Source: WTAW01 sp964406575 (lineage in GTDB: Bacteria > Acidobacteriota > Aminicenantia > Aminicenantales > Aminicenantaceae). From it: DNA of 64,000 bases. The stretch is from the NCBI GenBank assembly GCA_964406575.1, contig CAYOSH010000007.1, positions 62,001 to 126,000 on the forward strand, written 5' to 3'. The position numbers were made by a program, and so were the translations under genes. Shown one piece after another: positions 37,126 through 47,525 of this stretch. Every line of letters starts with the position of its first letter. Within the stretch, counting starts at the first letter, position 1. The notes under the pieces were generated by a model. The model was not told the DNA's origin. It saw only the letters and a program-made list of their open reading frames with translations, and did no database searches.

Positions 37126-37873
37126 CGGGATGACCTTCCTTGAACATCTCGAAGAGCTCAGGAAAAGGATATTCTACTCTTTTATTATACTGATCGGTGC
37201 AGTCATACCCGCCTGGTTCTTCAGCAAAGACCTTTACAACATCCTTGCTCAGCCCGTTACACAGTTCCTTCCGGAAGGAAAAAAACTGGCGTTTACATCC
37301 TTAACCGCACCCTTCATGCTGTATATCAAGGTCTCCTTCCTGGCCGCTATATTTTTCACTTCGCCCTTTCTCTTTTTCCAGATCTGGATGTTTGTGGCAC
37401 CGGGCCTCTATCAAAAGGAAAAAAAATATGTCATTCCCTTTGTCCTGTTCACATCCTTCTTTTTTATGGCTGGCGCCGTGTTTGCCTACTTTGTCGTTTT
37501 CCCCTTTGCCTGCAATTTTTTTCTTGGAATGGGGTCTGAATTCGACCCGGTTATCACGGTCGACCAGTATTTTAGCCTTGCTCTCCGTGTGATTTTAGGC
37601 ATTGCGCTGGTCTTCGAGCTGCCCACGCTCGCCTTTTTCCTCTCGAAAATCGGCTTGATCACAGCCAAGATGATGATCAAACACTTCAAATACGCCGTTC
37701 TTGTGGTTTTTATAATTGCCGCCATCATAACTCCTACTCCTGATATGGTCACTCAGAGTATCATCGCGGTCCCCATGCTCGGCCTTTATGGCATAAGCAT
37801 TTTGATTGCCCTCGTTGTGGGAAGAGATAAAGAAAAGTCGAGAAAGAAGGACAAGGAGAACACTGCCGGATAA
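37100..37873 (+). CDS. tatC: Sec-independent protein translocase TatC
   Basis: Polytopic receptor core of the Tat export system. Six hydrophobic helices follow the diagnostic [12 protein letters not shown] near the N-terminus; the conserved Glu in [18 protein letters not shown] and the late segment [11 protein letters not shown] are present. The start is uncertain: ATG 37100 overlaps tatA by 26 bases, ATG 37130 would begin MTFLEHL and leaves no overlap. About 257 residues, the normal size. Confidence 0.93.
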   Translation: MRKGKKSPDGMTFLEHLEELRKRIFYSFIILIGAVIPAWFFSKDLYNILAQPVTQFLPEGKKLAFTSLTAPFMLYIKVSFLAAIFFTSPFLFFQIWMFVAPGLYQKEKKYVIPFVLFTSFFFMAGAVFAYFVVFPFACNFFLGMGSEFDPVITVDQYFSLALRVILGIALVFELPTLAFFLSKIGLITAKMMIKHFKYAVLVVFIIAAIITPTPDMVTQSIIAVPMLGLYGISILIALVVGRDKEKSRKKDKENTAG

Positions 37874-37874
37874 A

Positions 37875-38156
37875 ATGGCAAAAAAAGAGGCCGTTATCCT
37901 GCGCAGGATCCCCAATTACGATCCAGATAAAATTGAAGGCATCATCACAGAAGGTCTCGAAGAACTCAATCTGACACCAAAAATCCAGGGCCAGATCACG
38001 ATCAAACCCACTGTGGTCATGGCACACCACAAGATCGCCCCAGTCACATACACGCGCGCAGAATTCATCGATGGCGTTCTGGGTGCAGTAACCAACAGCA
38101 ACAGAAACTCCAAGCAGATCACTATCGCAGAGAAGTGTGGTGCCGGAGAGTTTTGA
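37875..38156 (+). pseudogene. Truncated DUF362-family gene (N-terminal part only)
   Basis: A 93-codon frame starting one base after the tatC stop. Its sequence resembles the first quarter of DUF362 proteins: ILRRIPNYDPDKIEGIITEGLEEL followed by a KPTVVM segment corresponding to the family's KPNL, and THPAF-like TYTRAEFIDGV. It stops after IAEKCGAGEF, where the full-length family continues for over 200 residues. A complete DUF362 protein is at 55.3-56.4 kb. The remainder appears deleted and the aldehyde dehydrogenase gene starts 18 bases later. A short functional protein cannot be excluded. Confidence 0.55.
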
Positions 38157-38174
38157 AAGGAAGGCTGTGAGATC

Positions 38175-39818
38175 GTGGAAGCACCGCTGTTCATCAACAA
38201 CGACAGGATCTCAACAGAAGAGAAGATCTCTTCTATAAATCCCGCAACACTCGAATCTCTGGGAGATGCCTCTTTAGCTACGGAAGAACATTGCGAAGCT
38301 GCCATCCAAGCCGCAAAAAATGCATTTTTTTCATGGAAAGAGACTCCGGAAAACAAAAAACGGTCGATCTTTAAGAACGCCAAAAAGATCCTCCTTCAAA
38401 AAAGTCGGGAGATCGCCACCCTGATCACCGAAGAGCATGGGTCCCCGCTGCCCGAATCCCTTTCTATGGAGATCTGGCCCGTTGCTGAAGCTCTCGATTA
38501 TTATCTGCACTGCACAAACAAAAACCTCAGACCTCAGAGGATGAGATCACGGGTCGTCCTCTTCCGCCACAAGTCAAGCGCTTTCCATTTTGCTCCGCTA
38601 GGACCCACCCTCATCATCTCCCCCTGGAATTTTCCATTCCTGCTCCCCATCCTCGATGTTATCAGCGCCATATCCTCCGGGAACACCGTCATCCTCAAGC
38701 CCTCCACATCCACTCCACTCACAGCGTCAAAGATCGGAGACCTCTTTATGGAGGCAGGGCTGCCGTCAGGCGTTTTGAATATCCTTACCTGTAAAGTCCC
38801 CCAGGCAGAAAAACTTATAACCCACCCGGAAATCCAGAATATCTTATTCACAGGAAGCGTCCTCACGGGGAAAAGGATTATGGAGCTGGCCAGCCAGAAC
38901 CTGACGAACATAATCCTAGAGCTGGGGGGGAAAGACCCGATGGTTGTGCTGGAAGATGCAGACCTGGAAAGAACCGCACTTGGGGCGGTGTGGGCCGGAT
39001 TTATGAACTGCGGGCAGAGTTGCGGTGCTATCGAGAGGGTTTACGTGGCCCACAACATCGCTGATGAGTTTATTGCGCGTGTTGTGGAGCGCACGCAAAA
39101 ACTGCGTGTGGGTAATCCGCTCGATCCTGAAGTTGATATCGGTCCGATGACAACTCTGTCCCAACTCTCAGTAGTCAAAGATCATCTTGAAGACGCCAAC
39201 AGACGCGGAGCACAGATCTTATGCGGGGGGACGCCTGTCCATCATCTTCCGGGCTATTTCATCCATCCGGCTGTGTTGACGAATGTCGACCACTCTATGA
39301 AGATAATGACAGAGGAAACCTTTGGTCCAGTTCTTCCGGTCATGACGTTCTCGGCTCCTGAAGAAGCCATTACACTTGTCAACGACAGTTCTTTGGGTTT
39401 GACAGCATCTATCTGGACGAGAAACAAAAAAATGGCCAAATGGATGGCGAACAAGATGGAAACAGGGACCGTCACCGTGAACGACCACATGTCCTCCTTT
39501 GCAGAGCCCGGAGCGATTTGGGGAGGAGTCAAGCAGAGCGGTATCGGGCGGTCCCATGGACATTTTGGCCAGCTGGACCTCATGAACATCAAGTACGTCA
39601 GTCACGATTTCAAGAAAAAAAAGAGGCTGGTGTGGTGGTTTCCCTATGATGCACAGATGACTCTCTTCATGGAAAAGGCAATGACTCTCTTCCATGGGGA
39701 CAGGCTCGGGAAAAAATTGAATGCGCTTTTCTCTCTCACTCCCCAGTTGCCTCGCATCCTCTCTTCTCTCCCGGTTACAAACCTGATAAGAAGTCTGCCA
39801 AAACTCTTCAAAAAATGA
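38175..39818 (+). CDS. Aldehyde dehydrogenase family protein
   Basis: NAD(P)-dependent oxidation of an aldehyde to the acid; substrate unknown. The 547 residues begin with GTG after AAGGAAGG. The core shows PWNFPFLLP, the KPSTSTPLTAS cofactor loop, FTGSVLTGKRIM, general base Glu in LELGGKDP, nucleophile Cys in NCGQSCGA, and EETFGPVLPV. About 75 C-terminal residues beyond the usual end are basic and hydrophobic (RLVWWFPYDAQMTLFMEKAMTLF), as in fatty-aldehyde dehydrogenases with a membrane-binding tail. It overlaps the next gene by four bases. Confidence 0.88.
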   Translation: MEAPLFINNDRISTEEKISSINPATLESLGDASLATEEHCEAAIQAAKNAFFSWKETPENKKRSIFKNAKKILLQKSREIATLITEEHGSPLPESLSMEIWPVAEALDYYLHCTNKNLRPQRMRSRVVLFRHKSSAFHFAPLGPTLIISPWNFPFLLPILDVISAISSGNTVILKPSTSTPLTASKIGDLFMEAGLPSGVLNILTCKVPQAEKLITHPEIQNILFTGSVLTGKRIMELASQNLTNIILELGGKDPMVVLEDADLERTALGAVWAGFMNCGQSCGAIERVYVAHNIADEFIARVVERTQKLRVGNPLDPEVDIGPMTTLSQLSVVKDHLEDANRRGAQILCGGTPVHHLPGYFIHPAVLTNVDHSMKIMTEETFGPVLPVMTFSAPEEAITLVNDSSLGLTASIWTRNKKMAKWMANKMETGTVTVNDHMSSFAEPGAIWGGVKQSGIGRSHGHFGQLDLMNIKYVSHDFKKKKRLVWWFPYDAQMTLFMEKAMTLFHGDRLGKKLNALFSLTPQLPRILSSLPVTNLIRSLPKLFKK

Positions 39819-40354
39819 AGCCCACATTCTCTCTCATCGGACTTACAGGAACGAACGGTTCCGGAAAGGGAGAGGCTGCGTATTTTTTCAAGGAACACGG
39901 ATACAATCCTTTCTCCTTATCCGATATCATCCGTGATGAATTGAGACATGAACACAAGGAGATCAACCGGGATAACCTGATACAGATGGGAAACCGACTG
40001 CGGGAAACATACGGAGCCGATATCCTCGCCCGCCGCGTGATGGATCGGATCAAGAGAAAAGCTGTCATCGACAGCATCAGGAATCCCAAGGAAGTGGAGT
40101 TTTTCAGGAAACAGAAGGACTTCATCCTCCTTGCTATTGATGCCCCGATCGAGATAAGATACACAAGGGTGATCCAAAGAGGCCGGAACGAATCCGCATC
40201 TACGCTCCAGGAGTTTATCGCCAAGGAAGAAGAGGAGATGGACCAAAGAGAAAAGGGCCAGCAGCTCGATTCGTGTATACAGATGGCTGATTATCGAGTG
40301 ACAAACGAGGGGTCCCTTGAAGACTTCCATAAAAAACTGGAGAGGTTCCTATGA
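39815..40354 (+). CDS. UPF0200-type nucleoside/dephospho-CoA kinase-like P-loop protein
   Basis: A 179-residue P-loop kinase-fold protein: GLTGTNGSGKGEA near residue 9, LSDIIRDELR, GADILARRVM, AVIDSIRNPKEVEFFR and a C-terminal ADYRVTNEGSLEDF. This series is characteristic of the UPF0200 family, best known from archaea and related to CoaE and adenylate kinases; its substrate is not established. It overlaps both the aldehyde dehydrogenase gene and the dCMP deaminase gene by four bases, suggesting a role in (deoxy)nucleotide metabolism. Confidence 0.72.
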   Translation: MKPTFSLIGLTGTNGSGKGEAAYFFKEHGYNPFSLSDIIRDELRHEHKEINRDNLIQMGNRLRETYGADILARRVMDRIKRKAVIDSIRNPKEVEFFRKQKDFILLAIDAPIEIRYTRVIQRGRNESASTLQEFIAKEEEEMDQREKGQQLDSCIQMADYRVTNEGSLEDFHKKLERFL

Positions 40355-40860
40355 CTCCCAAAAGAAAATCCAAGCATGAATACTATCTGGGAATCGCCAA
40401 GGAGGTCGCCCGAAGAAGCACTTGTTTCCGCCGTTCCATCGGGGCGATCATCATCCGAGACGACCAGATCATTTCCACCGGGTACGTGGGATCCCCGAGA
40501 AAAACCAAAGACAGTTTCGAGCATGGCTCCTGCTTGAGAGACAAACTGAAAATTCCCCATGGCCAGAGATATGAGCTCTGCCGGAGTGTGCACGCTGAAC
40601 AAAACGCCATCATCAATGCTGCCCGCGCCGGTGTAAGTCTTCTCGGTGGGGACATGTATATCTACGGCCTCGTCTATGGAAAGGATATGCCTATTGATGC
40701 ATTCCCCTGTTTTATCTGCAAAAAGATGATTATCAACGCAGGGATCAATAAAGTCATCTGCTCGACGGCGGATGGCAAGATGAAAACCTTCAGCATTAAG
40801 GGTTGGATCAAAGACTGGCAGGAAAACGATATTATCGACGACAAACACCAGTACGGATAA
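40351..40860 (+). CDS. Deoxycytidylate (dCMP) deaminase family protein
   Basis: Zinc-dependent deamination, probably of dCMP to dUMP for thymidylate synthesis. In 169 residues it holds the catalytic HAEQNAI, with His ligand and Glu proton shuttle, and PCFICKKMI with the two Cys ligands. An inserted Cys in GSCLRDKL and His in FEHGSC match dCMP deaminases of the ComEB type. It is translationally coupled to the upstream kinase-like gene. A tRNA or riboflavin deaminase is less likely, given the length and inserted segment. Confidence 0.85.
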   Translation: MTPKRKSKHEYYLGIAKEVARRSTCFRRSIGAIIIRDDQIISTGYVGSPRKTKDSFEHGSCLRDKLKIPHGQRYELCRSVHAEQNAIINAARAGVSLLGGDMYIYGLVYGKDMPIDAFPCFICKKMIINAGINKVICSTADGKMKTFSIKGWIKDWQENDIIDDKHQYG

Positions 40861-40934
40861 AACTCAAACCCAATATCTGAGACTCAATGACAAAACGCGC
40901 AGAGTGTCGAAATCCATAGGACGAGAGTGCCCGA

Positions 40935-42224
40935 GTGTCACGTCATTTCACACCTCAAAAACCAGATGTTTTCAGCCGGATGTGTAACGTCCTGTGCCTG
41001 ATAGGTCTCGCCTTTCTGTTCGTGGCGGAATTGCACCCAGGCTCCCAGTCTTTACAAGAACAAAAGAGAGTTGTCCTGGGGAATGAAAGAGCGCTCGAAA
41101 TTCTTCTAAAAAAAAAGGGGGGACAACGGTTAGGGCTCGTTATCAACCATACCTCGCTCCTTCCCGATAAGACATCTCTGATCACGGCTTTCCTTGATCG
41201 TGGCATCGATGTCCAGGCGATCTTCTCTCCGGAGCATGGATTTACGGGATCACAGGAAGGAGGCCGTGAAGTCGAGGACGGGCGTTTCGCAAACATCCCT
41301 GTATTCAGCCTCTACGGTAAGACAAAAAAACCCACGCCTGACCAGATTCACAATATCGATGCCTTTGTCTATGACATTCAAGATGTAGGAACGCGGTTTT
41401 ACACATACATTACAACCCTGAAGTATGTTCTGGAAGCTGCGGCTGAAGCGCGCAAGCCTGTTTATATCCTTGATCGGCCCAATCCAGCTGGCGGTATTTT
41501 GGTCGAGGGGCCGATACTCAAAGAGGCCTTTACATCCTTTATCGGCGCGTGCCCCATACCGATCCGGTACGGCTTGACACCGGGTGAACTGGCGTTGATG
41601 ATGCAGGGAGAAGGATGGATTCCACAGGATGTGGACATACACGTCATCAAAATGGAAAATTGGCAGCGCTTTTATTATTGGGAGGACACGGGCCTTCCCT
41701 GGATCCCCACCTCCCCGAACATCCCCACTGCGGAAACAGCCATTGCGTATCCAGGGACAGGGTTGCTCGGAGCTCTCTTCATCAATCAAGGCTTGGGCAC
41801 ACCCCATCCTTTCCTCCTGATCGGAACGCCGTGGTTGGATCCTGATGTACTGATGAGAACACTCGGGACCGAGCGTTCAGCTGGCATCAAGCTGGAAGCG
41901 GTGACCTATACGCCTGTTTCCATCCCCGGTAAGGTCCTGCATCCGGCCTATGAGAACCGCCTGTGCAAGGGCATCCGCATCCGAATCCTCGATCCAAAAA
42001 AATTCCAGTCGGTCCATTTTACCCTGGCTCTCATCAAGGCTCTTAAGGAAAAATACGGAGCAGATATCACTGTAAAATCCGATAGTCTGAATTTGCTTTT
42101 CGGGGATGATCTTCTGGTTCGATACCTCAAGGAAGGCATTCGATACGATCAAATGATCTCGAAGATATTAGAGGAAGAACGATCTTTTAACGAAAAGCGT
42201 CAAAAATACCTGCTTTACGAATGA
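40935..42224 (+). CDS. Secreted exo-beta-N-acetylmuramidase, NamZ/DUF1343 family
   Basis: Removes N-acetylmuramic acid from peptidoglycan fragments (GH171, as established for NamZ). The 429 residues show the DUF1343 blocks GLVINHTSLLPD, FSPEHGFTG, SLYGKTKKPT, FVYDIQDVGTRFYTY, ILDRPNPAGG, EGWIPQ and SPNIPTAETAIAYPGTG. The N-terminus is an uncleaved-anchor or signal-peptide type (CLIGLAFLFVAEL). GTG at 40935 gives the basic residues expected before the hydrophobic core; ATG 40980 is the alternative. Probably involved in wall recycling. Convergent with the V-ATPase operon. Confidence 0.88.
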   Translation: MSRHFTPQKPDVFSRMCNVLCLIGLAFLFVAELHPGSQSLQEQKRVVLGNERALEILLKKKGGQRLGLVINHTSLLPDKTSLITAFLDRGIDVQAIFSPEHGFTGSQEGGREVEDGRFANIPVFSLYGKTKKPTPDQIHNIDAFVYDIQDVGTRFYTYITTLKYVLEAAAEARKPVYILDRPNPAGGILVEGPILKEAFTSFIGACPIPIRYGLTPGELALMMQGEGWIPQDVDIHVIKMENWQRFYYWEDTGLPWIPTSPNIPTAETAIAYPGTGLLGALFINQGLGTPHPFLLIGTPWLDPDVLMRTLGTERSAGIKLEAVTYTPVSIPGKVLHPAYENRLCKGIRIRILDPKKFQSVHFTLALIKALKEKYGADITVKSDSLNLLFGDDLLVRYLKEGIRYDQMISKILEEERSFNEKRQKYLLYE

Positions 42225-42230
42225 TCCAAC

Positions 42231-42842
42231 TTAATGGCCGCGGACAATTTCCTTAACCCGCATGAGCTGGACTTGATAGGACCGTTCCAGCTCCTCCAAC
42301 CGACTGGATATATAGCTGATCGTCTCTTTGATGTTGGGGATCAAGATATGCTCGAGGGCGTTGACCCTTCGGCGCGTGACTTCGATCTCCTTGGAAAGGA
42401 GTTCAACCGCCTTCCAGAGCCTCGCGATTTCCATGAGATCGTCGAAAATTTGCCTCATTTTTTTCACCCCTACATCCAACTCACTCTCTGTGTTGAGAAG
42501 GTCATAATCGGAGATTTCCCATTCCTTGACCTCAAAATTAGGGATTGAGATGTTAAACACCCTCTCTTCTCTGGGATCCAGGATCAATGTCCCATCGGGA
42601 AGAATTTCTTCCAATTCTTTGGAAGAACTCCGACACCGGACCAGAGCAAAGGAGAGGAACACCTTGTCAAGCTTTCTGTTGACATCCTCTTGGAGGGAAT
42701 TCAGCCGGCGCATGATCTCGAGAAACCGGCGCATGATCTCTTCGAGTTTATCCTTAAGAAGTTTATGCCCCCTCTCAGCCAAAACGAGTCGCTTGCGGAG
42801 ACGGAGAAGCTCCATCCTGTTGGGATTAACCGCTAATCTCAT
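42231..42842 (-). CDS. atpD: V-type ATPase subunit D
   Basis: Central-stalk rotor subunit. The 203 residues are almost entirely helical coiled coil, starting with the family's [28 protein letters not shown] and ending [18 protein letters not shown], both diagnostic. Last gene of the nine-gene operon, overlapping subunit B by four bases; seven bases from the convergent namZ-like gene. Confidence 0.95.
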   Translation of the reverse strand: MRLAVNPNRMELLRLRKRLVLAERGHKLLKDKLEEIMRRFLEIMRRLNSLQEDVNRKLDKVFLSFALVRCRSSSKELEEILPDGTLILDPREERVFNISIPNFEVKEWEISDYDLLNTESELDVGVKKMRQIFDDLMEIARLWKAVELLSKEIEVTRRRVNALEHILIPNIKETISYISSRLEELERSYQVQLMRVKEIVRGH

Positions 42843-44215
42843 TGGTCTTCAGAATAGTATTTTGCCAAATACTCAGGTCGGATCCTTTTAAGCTCTGCGT
42901 GTGGGATGGCTCTAAGCAGTTTCCAGCCGAGATCCAAGGTGTCGATGATGGAACGGGCCTCGAATTCACCCTGTTTAACGAATTCCTCCTCATACTGGTC
43001 CGCAAAATGCAAGTAGATCTTATCCACATCCGACAGCGCAGCTTCTCCCAGGATCAGGGAAAGCTCCCGCACTTCCTTTCCGCGCGCGTAACAGGCAAAG
43101 AGCTGATTGAGCACATCGGCATGATCTTCGCGAGTTTTCCCTTCTCCGATCCCCTTGTCTTTAAGCCGAGAAAGACTGGGCAGCACATCTATCGGCGGGT
43201 AAATGCCTTTGCGGTGGAGCTCGCGGCTCAGCATGATCTGACCTTCTGTGATGTATCCGGTCAGGTCTGCAATGGGGTGGGTCTTATCATCTTCAGGCAT
43301 GGTGAGGATCGGGATAGATGTGATGGACCCGACTTTTCCTTTGATCTTTCCTGCCCGTTCATACATGGACGCAAGATCCGTGTACAGGTATCCTGGGTAT
43401 CCCCGCCTCCCCGGAATTTCCTTTCTAGCTGCCGAGATCTCTCGAAGGGCTTCAGCATAAAACGTATAATCCACCAAAATAACCAGCACATGCATATCCT
43501 GCTCGAACGCCAGGTATTCCGCACAAGTCAGGGTCAAACGAGGTGTCGCCAGCCGTTCTATGGGCGGTTCATTGGCCAGGTTGAGGAAAAGCACGGCTCT
43601 TTCCAATGCTCCCGTGTTGCGGAAGTCCTCGATGAAAAAATTGGCTTCTTCGAAAGTGATGCCCATGCCTCCGAAGACCACGGCAAACTTCTCCTCTTTC
43701 CCCAGAACGGTGGCCTGCCGGGCTATCTGTGCTGCAATCCTGGGGTGCGGAAGCCCACTCCCGGAAAAGATCGGGAGTTTCTGTCCTCGCACTAGTGGAT
43801 TCATCCCGTCAATGGAAGATATTCCGGTCTGGATAAACTCAGAAGGGTAATCTCTCGCTTGCGGGTTTATCGGACTTCCGTTGATATCGAGCATCTTTTC
43901 AGGGATAATTTGAGGGCCTTTGTCCTTCGGTTTCCCAGAGCCGTCAAAGATGCGACCCACGATCTCCTCTGAGACACCGAGTTGTTGTGACCGGCCCAGG
44001 AACCGAACACGAGACTTGTCCACGTCTAGACCCACGGTTCCCTCAAACACCTGGACTACAGCTTGCTCCGTCGAAACATCGAGGACTGTCCCCCGACGGA
44101 GGCTCCCATCCGCTGTTTCGATCTCCACCAGCTCTCCGTATTTTACATCAGTGATTTTCTTGACGATGAGCAGGGGACCGACGATATTCGATACTGTCAA
44201 ATATTCCTTGTACAT
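42839..44215 (-). CDS. atpB: V-type ATPase subunit B
   Basis: Non-catalytic nucleotide-binding subunit of the A3B3 head. The 458 residues begin [16 protein letters not shown]; the region where catalytic subunits have a P-loop reads FSGSGLPH, as in B subunits. Further signatures are [31 protein letters not shown] and SYPSLSRL-like [13 protein letters not shown]. Normal length. Confidence 0.96.
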   Translation of the reverse strand: MYKEYLTVSNIVGPLLIVKKITDVKYGELVEIETADGSLRRGTVLDVSTEQAVVQVFEGTVGLDVDKSRVRFLGRSQQLGVSEEIVGRIFDGSGKPKDKGPQIIPEKMLDINGSPINPQARDYPSEFIQTGISSIDGMNPLVRGQKLPIFSGSGLPHPRIAAQIARQATVLGKEEKFAVVFGGMGITFEEANFFIEDFRNTGALERAVLFLNLANEPPIERLATPRLTLTCAEYLAFEQDMHVLVILVDYTFYAEALREISAARKEIPGRRGYPGYLYTDLASMYERAGKIKGKVGSITSIPILTMPEDDKTHPIADLTGYITEGQIMLSRELHRKGIYPPIDVLPSLSRLKDKGIGEGKTREDHADVLNQLFACYARGKEVRELSLILGEAALSDVDKIYLHFADQYEEEFVKQGEFEARSIIDTLDLGWKLLRAIPHAELKRIRPEYLAKYYSEDQ

Positions 44216-44224
44216 GTCGTCCTC

Positions 44225-45979
44225 TTATTCCGTGATATTTCGCAAGCTCTTGAACGCGTTATCCACTTCCATATAAACCTCTATGATGCCGGTATCCTCC
44301 TCGGGTAAATATTTCAATTTTGCGATTTTTTCCCTGACCGGCATCATGAGAATCTTATCCAAGCTCACATCCTCAAGAGCTCTAAGCCCCAAGTTGTGAA
44401 AATGGAGAATCGTCCTGAGCATCAGATATTGTTTCCTGAGAGATGTGTAGGTGTCCTGGGGGTGATACGCATTCTGATGGAGAAAATCTTCCCTGATTGA
44501 ACGGGCGGATTCGAGGATGAGACGATCCTTCGCGGACAGGCTCTCCACCCCAACGAGACGGGCAATTTCCTGTAGTTCTGATTCCTCTTCCAAAAGCCTG
44601 ATGGTTTCCTGCCGAAGGGCGCTGAAATCCTCTGCCACATTCTCTTCCCAGTATTTTTTGATATTCTCCGTGTAAAGGGAATAACTCTGCAGCCAATTGA
44701 TTGCCGGAAAGTGCCGCATGTTGGCCAGCCTGTCATCCAAGGCCCAGAACACTTTAACCACCTTGAGTGTGGACTGGACAACGGGGTCCGACAGGTCGCC
44801 TCCCGGTGGGGATACGGCTCCGATAACGCTTAACGCTCCCCCGCGATTGTCCGATCCTAAACAGATCGTCTTCCCCGCACGTTCATAAAAGTTAGCAAGC
44901 CGGCTCGCCAAATATGCGGGATATCCTTCTTCACCCGGCATTTCTTCCATTCGGCCGGAGATTTCTCTGAGGGCCTCTGCCCAGCGGCTCGAAGAATCCG
45001 CCATAAGGGCAACAGAATACCCCATATCGCGGAAGTATTCGGCTATAGTCATCCCCGTATAAATGGACGCCTCTCGGGCTGCCACAGGCATGTTGGAGGT
45101 GTTGGCAATGATGATCGTCCGTTCCATAAGAGGACGCCCTGTATGGGGGTCTTTCAGATCTGGGAAACTGAGGAGAAGATCGGCGACTTCATTGCCTCGT
45201 TCACCGCAGGCCACAAAAACGATGATCTGCGCGTCAGACCATCTGGCCAGCTGGTGCTGGACCACAGTTTTTCCACTGCCAAAGGGACCCGGCACACATG
45301 CTGTTCCCCCTTTTGCCAAGGGAAAAAGAGTGTCCAATACCCTTTGCCCCGTGGATAGCGGTTCATCGGGCATAAGGCGCTCACGAACCTCTCGATTCCT
45401 CCGGATCGACCAGGTCTGAAACAAATGGATCTCCTCGGTCTTTGTGTCTGTCTGAATACGGGCAATCACATGGTCCACGGCAAAAGATCCTTCCGCTATG
45501 TCAACAACTGTACCGCCCAGGCCGTAGGGAACCATAATTCTATGTTTTATGAGAGGGGTTTCGTCCACTTCTCCAAGAAAATCGCCGGCGCTGATATTCT
45601 GGCCCTTTTCAACTTGAGGTGTAAAGGTCCATTTTTTTTCTCGGTCGAGAGAGGATACTTCGACTCCCCTTGGCACGTAATCTCCCTTCATATCCCGGAT
45701 GATATCCAACGGCCGCTGGATACCGTCATAGATTGAACCGACAAGCCCAGGGCCCAGTTCGACACTCAGGGGCATTCCTGTCAGATAAACAGGCTCTTCC
45801 GGTCCAATTCCTATTGTGTCCTCATAGACCTGGATAAAAGCTTTATCCTCTCTTAACTCGATGATTTCTCCAATCAGCCCAAGTTCGCCGATCTTGACCA
45901 TATCGTACATCTTGGCTCCCAAACAATCGGACGCAACCACCAGAGGACCTGCAACACGAATGATTTTACCTTTTTTCAT
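44225..45979 (-). CDS. atpA: V-type ATPase catalytic subunit A
   Basis: Catalytic subunit of the cytoplasmic head. Walker A GPFGSGKT at 231-238, the A-type insertion between about 115 and 185, [10 protein letters not shown], Walker [32 protein letters not shown] region and [11 protein letters not shown]. Length 584 is standard. It overlaps subunit F by 14 bases. Direction (ATP synthesis or ion pumping) cannot be read from sequence. Confidence 0.97.
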   Translation of the reverse strand: MKKGKIIRVAGPLVVASDCLGAKMYDMVKIGELGLIGEIIELREDKAFIQVYEDTIGIGPEEPVYLTGMPLSVELGPGLVGSIYDGIQRPLDIIRDMKGDYVPRGVEVSSLDREKKWTFTPQVEKGQNISAGDFLGEVDETPLIKHRIMVPYGLGGTVVDIAEGSFAVDHVIARIQTDTKTEEIHLFQTWSIRRNREVRERLMPDEPLSTGQRVLDTLFPLAKGGTACVPGPFGSGKTVVQHQLARWSDAQIIVFVACGERGNEVADLLLSFPDLKDPHTGRPLMERTIIIANTSNMPVAAREASIYTGMTIAEYFRDMGYSVALMADSSSRWAEALREISGRMEEMPGEEGYPAYLASRLANFYERAGKTICLGSDNRGGALSVIGAVSPPGGDLSDPVVQSTLKVVKVFWALDDRLANMRHFPAINWLQSYSLYTENIKKYWEENVAEDFSALRQETIRLLEEESELQEIARLVGVESLSAKDRLILESARSIREDFLHQNAYHPQDTYTSLRKQYLMLRTILHFHNLGLRALEDVSLDKILMMPVREKIAKLKYLPEEDTGIIEVYMEVDNAFKSLRNITE

Positions 45980-46307
45980 CGTTTCCTCTTTGTTTGACTA
46001 AAGAATCTGAGCCAGTGGCTTTCACAGCCATTTCTCGCATCATCTGTCCCAGTTGGTCTGTAACCTTCCTGTAATCGGAAAAGCCTGCGACAACCGGAGC
46101 GAACTTCTTCCTCAACATCTCTCTCTCCTCACGCAGTGGATCAAAATATCTCTCATGTACGAGGCACAGGACGATACCTTCCTCCTCGAGCGACCCGAGT
46201 ATCCGGCGAGCCTCATCGATATCTTTGGGGAAATAGACCTTGATCCCCATTACTTTTAATGGAAAAACGAGGTCGCGATCACCGATAATGGCCACCCGGT
46301 CAAGCAT
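45966..46307 (-). CDS. atpF: V-type ATPase subunit F
   Basis: Small rotor-associated regulatory subunit on the central stalk. 113 residues with the Rossmann-like start VAIIGDRDLVFPLKVMGI and a middle GIVLCLVHERYF strand-helix, as in NtpG/AtpF. Identity rests mainly on size, fold pattern and operon position between C and A. Confidence 0.88.
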   Translation of the reverse strand: MLDRVAIIGDRDLVFPLKVMGIKVYFPKDIDEARRILGSLEEEGIVLCLVHERYFDPLREEREMLRKKFAPVVAGFSDYRKVTDQLGQMMREMAVKATGSDSLVKQRGNDEKR

Positions 46308-47088
46308 AGGTTTCCCCCAATCGTTCCTTCAAAATCTCTGAAGGGATATTATTCAATTTGCCCACACCGAGAATCCTGATCAAGCTCAGCTCTCGCTTCC
46401 TGGCCAGTGCGTAGGCGAACACCGGTTCTGGGCCGAAGACAAAAAACTTTGCCTTTTTCAGGTAATGGATCAGAAAATCCTCGATCCTTCTTTCGAGCTC
46501 GATAAATGTCTCCTTCTCTTCTATGGCATCCGTAGCCGATTCCCACAATTTTCTGTAAGGGGTGAAATGGATCTTCTCGGCGATCTCGGAATACGAGAGA
46601 TCAAAATTTTCCAGCAAGAGATCGGGTGAATAAAAACCACCTGTCAGTCTCAACTTTTCAAACCTTTCTTTGGGGAGGCCGGAATATTTTGTACGAAAAA
46701 ACATCTTGAGGTTGCCCAGGTCAATGCGATGGCGGAAGTAATCGGAGATAAAAGGATAGTCGAGTCCCAGGGCAAGAGCAAACGCACTCATGGGGTCTTT
46801 TGCCTCATAAGTCAAGATTCTCAACAACTCTGTTTCGATTAAAATTTCAGACAGCAGGTGAAAAAGTTGTCTCTCTTCGTCTTCCAGAAAAAGATCCAGC
46901 TCTTCAGAATCCTGGATCTCTTTCATTTCATCCAAGAATCTCCCGGCGTCAAAAATCATCTTTATTGCGCTTAAAAAATCTCTTTCCTCTGCGGCTTCCC
47001 TGAACACAACACGAGAGACCAGATCCCTTTCCAAAACACGGACGCGTCCTATGGCAAATGCGTAATCCAGGTGGGATGGTCTTTTCAT
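46300..47088 (-). CDS. atpC: V-type ATPase subunit C (d/AC39-like)
   Basis: Funnel-shaped subunit that links the central stalk to the membrane rotor. The 262 residues are highly helical; the start DYAFAIGRVRVLERDLV and the end SLIRILGVGKLNNIPSEILKERLGETY match the family (the latter is the conserved R-x-I-...-K motif). At 262 residues it is shorter than the typical 320-350, so one of the three repeated helical units may be reduced. Overlaps subunits E and F. Confidence 0.88.
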   Translation of the reverse strand: MKRPSHLDYAFAIGRVRVLERDLVSRVVFREAAEERDFLSAIKMIFDAGRFLDEMKEIQDSEELDLFLEDEERQLFHLLSEILIETELLRILTYEAKDPMSAFALALGLDYPFISDYFRHRIDLGNLKMFFRTKYSGLPKERFEKLRLTGGFYSPDLLLENFDLSYSEIAEKIHFTPYRKLWESATDAIEEKETFIELERRIEDFLIHYLKKAKFFVFGPEPVFAYALARKRELSLIRILGVGKLNNIPSEILKERLGETYA

Positions 47089-47501
47089 AATTTCAGGGAA
47101 TCATTGACGAATTTTTCCAGTTGAGGACGGATCTCATCCAGGAGTCTATTTGCATCAAAAGCCTCCTCTCTTTCGCCTTCCTTCAGGATGATCTGCTTCT
47201 TCAGCTTTTTGAGACCGCCCCGTTCTCTGTCCAAAGCTTCAGCCAAAACTCCTTCGATGATCTCCTTCTTTGTTGCAAGGATGCTAATCTTTTGCTCCAG
47301 CCGGGCTTGAGTGATCAATCGACTTGCTTCGAGTCGACCCCGTCTTTCCTCCTCACCATGAAGCGCCTTTGCCAATTCCAAAGCCTCCTGGCGCGTGTTC
47401 TCTCTTATTTCCTCGGCTTTTACTTGGCTCTCTTTGACGATCTCAACAGCCTCGGCTTGGGAATCCTCTATGATCTTATTCAGGATCTTTTCTAAACTCA
47501 T
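47085..47501 (-). CDS. atpE: V-type ATPase subunit E (short)
   Basis: Peripheral-stalk subunit. The 138 residues begin with a long charged coiled coil (IIEDSQAEAVEIVKESQVKAEEIRENTRQEALELA). The globular C-terminal domain is much shorter than in the usual 185-200-residue protein. Assignment rests on the coiled-coil pattern and on its place between K and C. Overlaps subunit C by four bases. Confidence 0.82.
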   Translation of the reverse strand: MSLEKILNKIIEDSQAEAVEIVKESQVKAEEIRENTRQEALELAKALHGEEERRGRLEASRLITQARLEQKISILATKKEIIEGVLAEALDRERGGLKKLKKQIILKEGEREEAFDANRLLDEIRPQLEKFVNDSLKL

Positions 47502-47525
47502 GGCAATGCGTTCGTTTCGTTGGGG

